Shown here piece by piece: positions 21,978 through 24,809 of a DNA stretch of 24,809 bases. The translations under genes and the position numbers were made by a program. The stretch is from VGMD01 sp964552055 (GTDB taxonomy: Bacteria > Chlamydiota > Chlamydiia > Chlamydiales > 2-12-FULL-49-11): assembly GCA_964552055.1 (NCBI GenBank), contig CAZKFL010000033.1:1-24809 (forward strand), written 5' to 3'. The notes under the pieces were generated by a model. It was not told the origin of the DNA. It was given only the letters and a program-made list of their open reading frames with translations, and did no database searches. Within the stretch, counting starts at the first letter, position 1. Each line of letters begins with the position of its first letter.

Positions 21978-22264
21978 TAGGCATCCTTAATTTGCATGCA
22001 TCTGCGTGCAAGGCTTCTTGCTACATTGCCACAGGTAGGAAGAATGGTTTCCAGGATGCTTTTAGTTAGTATTATTTCGGGCGCTATTAAAAAATAGGCT
22101 GCGTCTCCCATATAGTCATTAGCTTTAGAATAACCAACTACGCTTGTTGCTGCAACAGTAAAGGCTGTAAGAAATAGACCTGTGATTCGCGATGCTTCTT
22201 CAATCTTGTGAAAGGTGGCCTCGGAAACAGTAAATGGCAGATTTAGAAAGCTAATAGCGCTCAT
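21977..22264 (-). CDS. Hypothetical small membrane protein with two hydrophobic segments
   Basis: I do not recognise this 95-aa protein. It has two hydrophobic segments, about residues 28–45 (GLFLTAFTVAATSVVGYS) and 55–71 (AAYFLIAPEIILTKSIL), joined by a short polar turn (KANDYMGD). This is the hairpin-like pattern seen in chlamydial inclusion membrane (Inc) proteins, though that is not diagnostic. The C-terminus is basic with two cysteines. ATG 22264 has AAGGACTTAAT upstream. It lies 17 nt after uvrD and overlaps the DTW-like gene by 1 nt, so it is transcribed with them. Confidence 0.65.
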   Translation of the reverse strand: MSAISFLNLPFTVSEATFHKIEEASRITGLFLTAFTVAATSVVGYSKANDYMGDAAYFLIAPEIILTKSILETILPTCGNVARSLARRCMQIKDA

Positions 22265-22281
22265 ATTAAGTCCTTATTTTG

Positions 22282-24144
22282 TTAGTGAATAAATGATAGG
22301 GGTCTATCGCTGTGTTCAATTTCCATGAGTTCTTTGGGGAGCTCAAAAAGAAAGCGCGATGGGTTTGTAGGTCTTGCTTTGCCGTGCGTGGTTCTGTTTT
22401 TTGTCATGCTGAGAGTCAGGTATTTTTTTGCCCGAGTGATAGCTACATAGAAAAGGCGCCTTTCTTCCTCGAGGTTTCCTTCAAGAATGCTTCTTTCGTG
22501 GGGGATGTAGCGGTCTTCAATTCCAACAAGAAAGCAGGCTGTGAACTCAAGTCCTTTAGCGCTATGAAAAGTGAGGAGATTGACTTTGTCTTGCGACCTG
22601 TCCTTTTTATTAAATTTAAGTCCATCGAGAGTGCTTTGGCTCAGGAAATCATGTAATGATAAGTCATCTTCTGCTTCCGTCATGTTGACAAGCGTTTGGA
22701 TGTTTTCCCATTTAAATTGTTGCGCTTTGTCTGATTTAAATTCGTCTTTAAGAGCGTCTTTTAGATTGAGTTTTTCAACAAGCCATTTAGTTGCGGTATG
22801 AAGGGACTGGTTATGAAACGCGCTTTTTGCCTCTTTGATCAATTGGACAAACGTTGCAACTCCTGCCTTTGCTTGGTTAGAGAGGGGTATGGATTCTGCT
22901 GTTTCAAGAATTTTCCATAGCGGCAATTTTTGCGTTTTGCACGCCTCGTTTAGGATTTCAATAGCATTAACTGATATTCCGCGCTTAGGATAATTCAGAA
23001 TACGGAGTATAGGGGTTGGGTCGGCTTGATTGACAATAACTTTTAAGTAGGCGACTAGGTCTTTGATTTCTGCGCGTTCATAAAATTCCATTCCTTGAAC
23101 AACTCTATAAGGAATGCCTCTAACAAATTTATCACCATTTTTATAGGGCGCTTGGAGAAGAGCCATTTCAAATGGTCGTGATAAAGTGTTGGATCTATAG
23201 AGAATGGCAAAGTCGCCCCAAGTAAGGCCCTTTTCGTGTTTAAGTCTAAGAATTCTTGCTACGACAGCTTCTGCTTCTTGAACTTCATCATGGGCGTGAA
23301 AGACGTGAATTCGGTCGCCTTCGAATGAGCCGCTCCAAAGTGTTTTTGGGTACCGCTCCGAATTATTTTTAATCACAGCATTGGCTGCGTCAAGAATTGT
23401 CTTAGTGCTTCGATAATTTTGTTCCAGCTTAATAAGAGCGTTATTTTTAAAACCTAAGATATGCTTGACTTCAGCGCCCCGCCAGCTATAAATAGATTGA
23501 TCATCATCACCCACCACAAACAAGTTACCATATTTTTTAGCTAAAAGTTCTGCTAATGCAAACTGAGTCTGGTTAGTGTCTTGATACTCATCAATCATGA
23601 TATATTTAAAACGGTCTTGATACCGGTCAAGCAGTTCTGGAACTTTCTGAAATATTTCAAGGGTGAGAGTGAGCATGCTGTCGAAGTCAACTGCGTTGTA
23701 GGCCTTGAGAGACTTCACAAGTTCGGTTAGAAGAGTATCTGCATTCACAGTTTCTGCTTCACTCTCTTCTTTCAGCTGCTTTTCGAGAGTAATCAGAAGT
23801 CTTTCTCTGTCTTTTTCATCATAAACCGTAAATGTATTCGTATAGCCCAGATGATGAATTTCTTCCTTAAGAACGCTAAAGCAAAAGCTATGGAATGTTG
23901 TGAGGGTAACTTCTTTAGCGACAGTTGAGTTGACGTGTTTAGCAATACGCGCCCGCATCTCTTCCGCTGCTTTATTAGTAAAAGTAAGGCCTAAAATCTC
24001 GGAAGGAGGTACGCAGTGATTATTAAGAAGATTAACGCATCTTTGCACAAGCACTGATGTCTTGCCGCTGCCAGCGCCGGCAAGAACTAACACTCTGCCT
24101 TTTACGGTTTCAATTGCTCTTTTTTGCTCAGGATTGATGTGCAT
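22282..24144 (-). CDS. uvrD: UvrD/PcrA-type superfamily 1A DNA helicase
   Basis: A 3'→5' helicase for nucleotide excision and mismatch repair and replication restart. All SF1A motifs are visible: Q-motif INPEQKRA, motif I LAGAGSGKTS (residues 21–30), Ia LGLTFTNKAAEEMRAR, Ib TTFHSFC, II DEYQDT (185–190), III GDDDQSIYSWRGA (212–224), IV LEQNYRSTKTIL, V LLTFHSAKGLEF and VI EERRLFYVAITRAKK. At 620 aa it is shorter than E. coli UvrD (720), lacking most of the C-terminal tail. ATG 24144 overlaps the rnpA end by 43 nt. Rep or PcrA naming is equally possible. Confidence 0.93.
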   Translation of the reverse strand: MHINPEQKRAIETVKGRVLVLAGAGSGKTSVLVQRCVNLLNNHCVPPSEILGLTFTNKAAEEMRARIAKHVNSTVAKEVTLTTFHSFCFSVLKEEIHHLGYTNTFTVYDEKDRERLLITLEKQLKEESEAETVNADTLLTELVKSLKAYNAVDFDSMLTLTLEIFQKVPELLDRYQDRFKYIMIDEYQDTNQTQFALAELLAKKYGNLFVVGDDDQSIYSWRGAEVKHILGFKNNALIKLEQNYRSTKTILDAANAVIKNNSERYPKTLWSGSFEGDRIHVFHAHDEVQEAEAVVARILRLKHEKGLTWGDFAILYRSNTLSRPFEMALLQAPYKNGDKFVRGIPYRVVQGMEFYERAEIKDLVAYLKVIVNQADPTPILRILNYPKRGISVNAIEILNEACKTQKLPLWKILETAESIPLSNQAKAGVATFVQLIKEAKSAFHNQSLHTATKWLVEKLNLKDALKDEFKSDKAQQFKWENIQTLVNMTEAEDDLSLHDFLSQSTLDGLKFNKKDRSQDKVNLLTFHSAKGLEFTACFLVGIEDRYIPHERSILEGNLEEERRLFYVAITRAKKYLTLSMTKNRTTHGKARPTNPSRFLFELPKELMEIEHSDRPLSFIH

Positions 24145-24533
24145 AAGCTCTCACAAAAGTCTGCTAAAATAGTATGAAAAGAAATTTTTTCAAGAGGAGC
24201 AAATGGGACAATTTGTAATTTTAAACCCATTGGCAGAAGGTGCCCTTTTTTTCTAAAAACTTCTCTTGCAATTCGCTTAAAATAGTTGCGTGCAACTGCA
24301 TTTCCACCTTTTTTATAGGCGGTTACACCGAATTCTAACCCCTCAAAAGAGCCAAAAGAGAATGAAAACTTTACAGATTTTCCATAAACTCTAGTCCCTT
24401 TAGCCTTAAGAAGGGCAAAGCCTGTCTTATTTAGAGACTTCGTCGGAAACTGTAAGCTTGTGACGGCCTCTTGCGCGTCTTCTTGCAAGAACGGCTCTTC
24501 CTGACTTAGTAGACATTCTTTCACGGAATCCAT
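24102..24533 (-). CDS. rnpA: Ribonuclease P protein component, starting inside rpmH
   Basis: RnpA is the protein cofactor of RNase P, which matures tRNA 5' ends. The core is recognisable: LQFPTKSLNKTGFALLKAKG (the usual RLxKxxxF start), then FGVTAYKKGGNAVARNYFKR and IAREVFRKK (RNR helix). The conserved R-N-R reads R-N-Y here. No start codon exists between the rpmH stop and the core, so translation must begin inside rpmH: candidates are ATG 24533, GTG 24524, or TTG 24488, the last with AGGAAGAG 6 nt upstream, giving 128 aa. Overlap with rpmH is 62–107 nt. The 3' end overlaps uvrD by 43 nt. Usual length is about 115–125 aa, so TTG 24488 fits best. Confidence 0.8.
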   Translation of the reverse strand: MDSVKECLLSQEEPFLQEDAQEAVTSLQFPTKSLNKTGFALLKAKGTRVYGKSVKFSFSFGSFEGLEFGVTAYKKGGNAVARNYFKRIAREVFRKKGHLLPMGLKLQIVPFAPLEKISFHTILADFCESLCTSILSKKEQLKP

Positions 24534-24579
24534 GTGTACGGGCTCTTTTAAGTTTACTTGGCTGATATGTTCTCTTCAT
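24427..24579 (-). CDS. rpmH: 50S ribosomal protein L34
   Basis: A 50-aa protein: MKRTYQPSKLKRARTHGFRE, then RMSTKSGRAVLARRRARGRH and KLTVSDEVSK with TAA at 24427–24429. It is a typical L34, slightly longer than usual (44–46) at the C-terminus. ATG 24579 has AAAGAGATGACC upstream. The rnpA frame starts inside it. Divergent from rpmJ. Confidence 0.97.
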   Translation of the reverse strand: MKRTYQPSKLKRARTHGFRERMSTKSGRAVLARRRARGRHKLTVSDEVSK

Positions 24580-24611
24580 GGTCATCTCTTTTGATTAATT
24601 TTATAGGGAAG

Positions 24612-24641
24612 AGTGTACTCAAGATGAAATATAATTGTCAA
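24612..24641 (-). promoter_or_regulatory. Promoter for rpmH–rnpA–uvrD
   Basis: Minus strand: a perfect TTGACA (24636–24641), an 18-nt spacer, then TACACT (24612–24617), about 33 nt upstream of the rpmH ATG. Confidence 0.5.
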
Positions 24642-24700
24642 TAAATCACTACTTTGATAAGCTATATTTCCAATTTACACATAGATACTGGAGCAAATAG

Positions 24701-24809
24701 ATGAAAGTAAGATCTTCCGTTAAAGCGGATCCTCTGAAGGGCGATAGAATAGTTAAAAGAAAAGGACGGGTCTACGTTATTAATAAGAAAGATCCTACAC
24801 GTAAACAGC
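24701..24809 (+). CDS. rpmJ: 50S ribosomal protein L36 (partial, cut by window end)
   Basis: ATG 24701 opens MKVRSSVKADPLKGDRIVKR, then KGRVYVINKKDPTRKQ to the window edge. This is the chlamydial-type L36, which carries SxKADPxKGD in place of the zinc-ribbon cysteines of the standard form and has a longer C-terminus. CTGGAGCAAATAG provides the ribosome binding site. The 3' end lies beyond the window. Confidence 0.93.
   Translation, partial: MKVRSSVKADPLKGDRIVKRKGRVYVINKKDPTRKQ

Overview
This window looks like chromosomal core DNA from a member of the Chlamydiae, most likely an environmental (Parachlamydiales-type) lineage rather than the genus Chlamydia. The evidence is a low-GC composition, a stand-alone SWIB-domain protein, a soluble chloroplast-type glycerol-3-phosphate acyltransferase, and several gene neighbourhoods that I recall from Chlamydia genomes: yebC–GNAT–prfB–SWIB–(…)–truA–HAD; M16 protease–plsB–rne–yceD–rpmF; lpxB–pcnB; rnpA–rpmH–rpmJ. 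The synteny is from memory and was not computed. The species cannot be named from this sequence.

Layout. 1–380: an imperfect inverted repeat and a yidD gene cut by a run of Ns. 379–1119: recO (−, also carrying 10 Ns) and tRNA-Arg(TCG). 1125–5377: a tightly overlapping + operon of a long-form ribosome hibernation factor, an HsdR-N/PD-(D/E)XK-like protein and two tandem MptE-like (DUF115) proteins. 5395–6486: an M15-type peptidase gene flanked by two copies of a 'CCGCAGAG…CTCTGCGG' inverted-repeat element, one of which supplies the 5' end of the reading frame. 6500–8361 (−): HAD hydrolase, tRNA-Leu(CAA), truA and SWIB. 8508–8867: a small membrane protein. 9080–11927 (+): prfB with a programmed +1 frameshift, two tandem paralogous GNAT acetyltransferases and yebC. 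11928–12216: a convergent gap filled by a second, unrelated inverted-repeat family. 12217–18992 (−): a P-loop ATPase, M16 metalloprotease, plsB, rne, rpmF and yceD. 19113–21430 (−): lpxB and pcnB. 21525–24579 (−): a DTW/Tsr3-like protein, a small membrane protein, uvrD/pcrA, rnpA and rpmH. At the right edge rpmJ (+) is cut by the window end.

Function. Most of the window is housekeeping: translation (prfB, rpmF, rpmH, rpmJ, hpf, two tRNAs, truA), RNA turnover and processing (rne, rnpA, pcnB), repair (recO, uvrD), and envelope and lipid synthesis (lpxB, plsB, yidD). The genome is compact: many genes overlap by 1–100 nt.

I do not see an obvious new defence system, CRISPR array, prophage or insertion sequence. 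The items most worth a second look are: the deep rpmH/rnpA overlap together with an altered RNR motif in RnpA; the repeat-derived leader of the M15 peptidase; the HAD gene that begins 2 nt after a tRNA-Leu; the DUF115 pair, one member with MORN/YwqK-like C-terminal repeats; and two families of inverted-repeat elements sitting in intergenic gaps.
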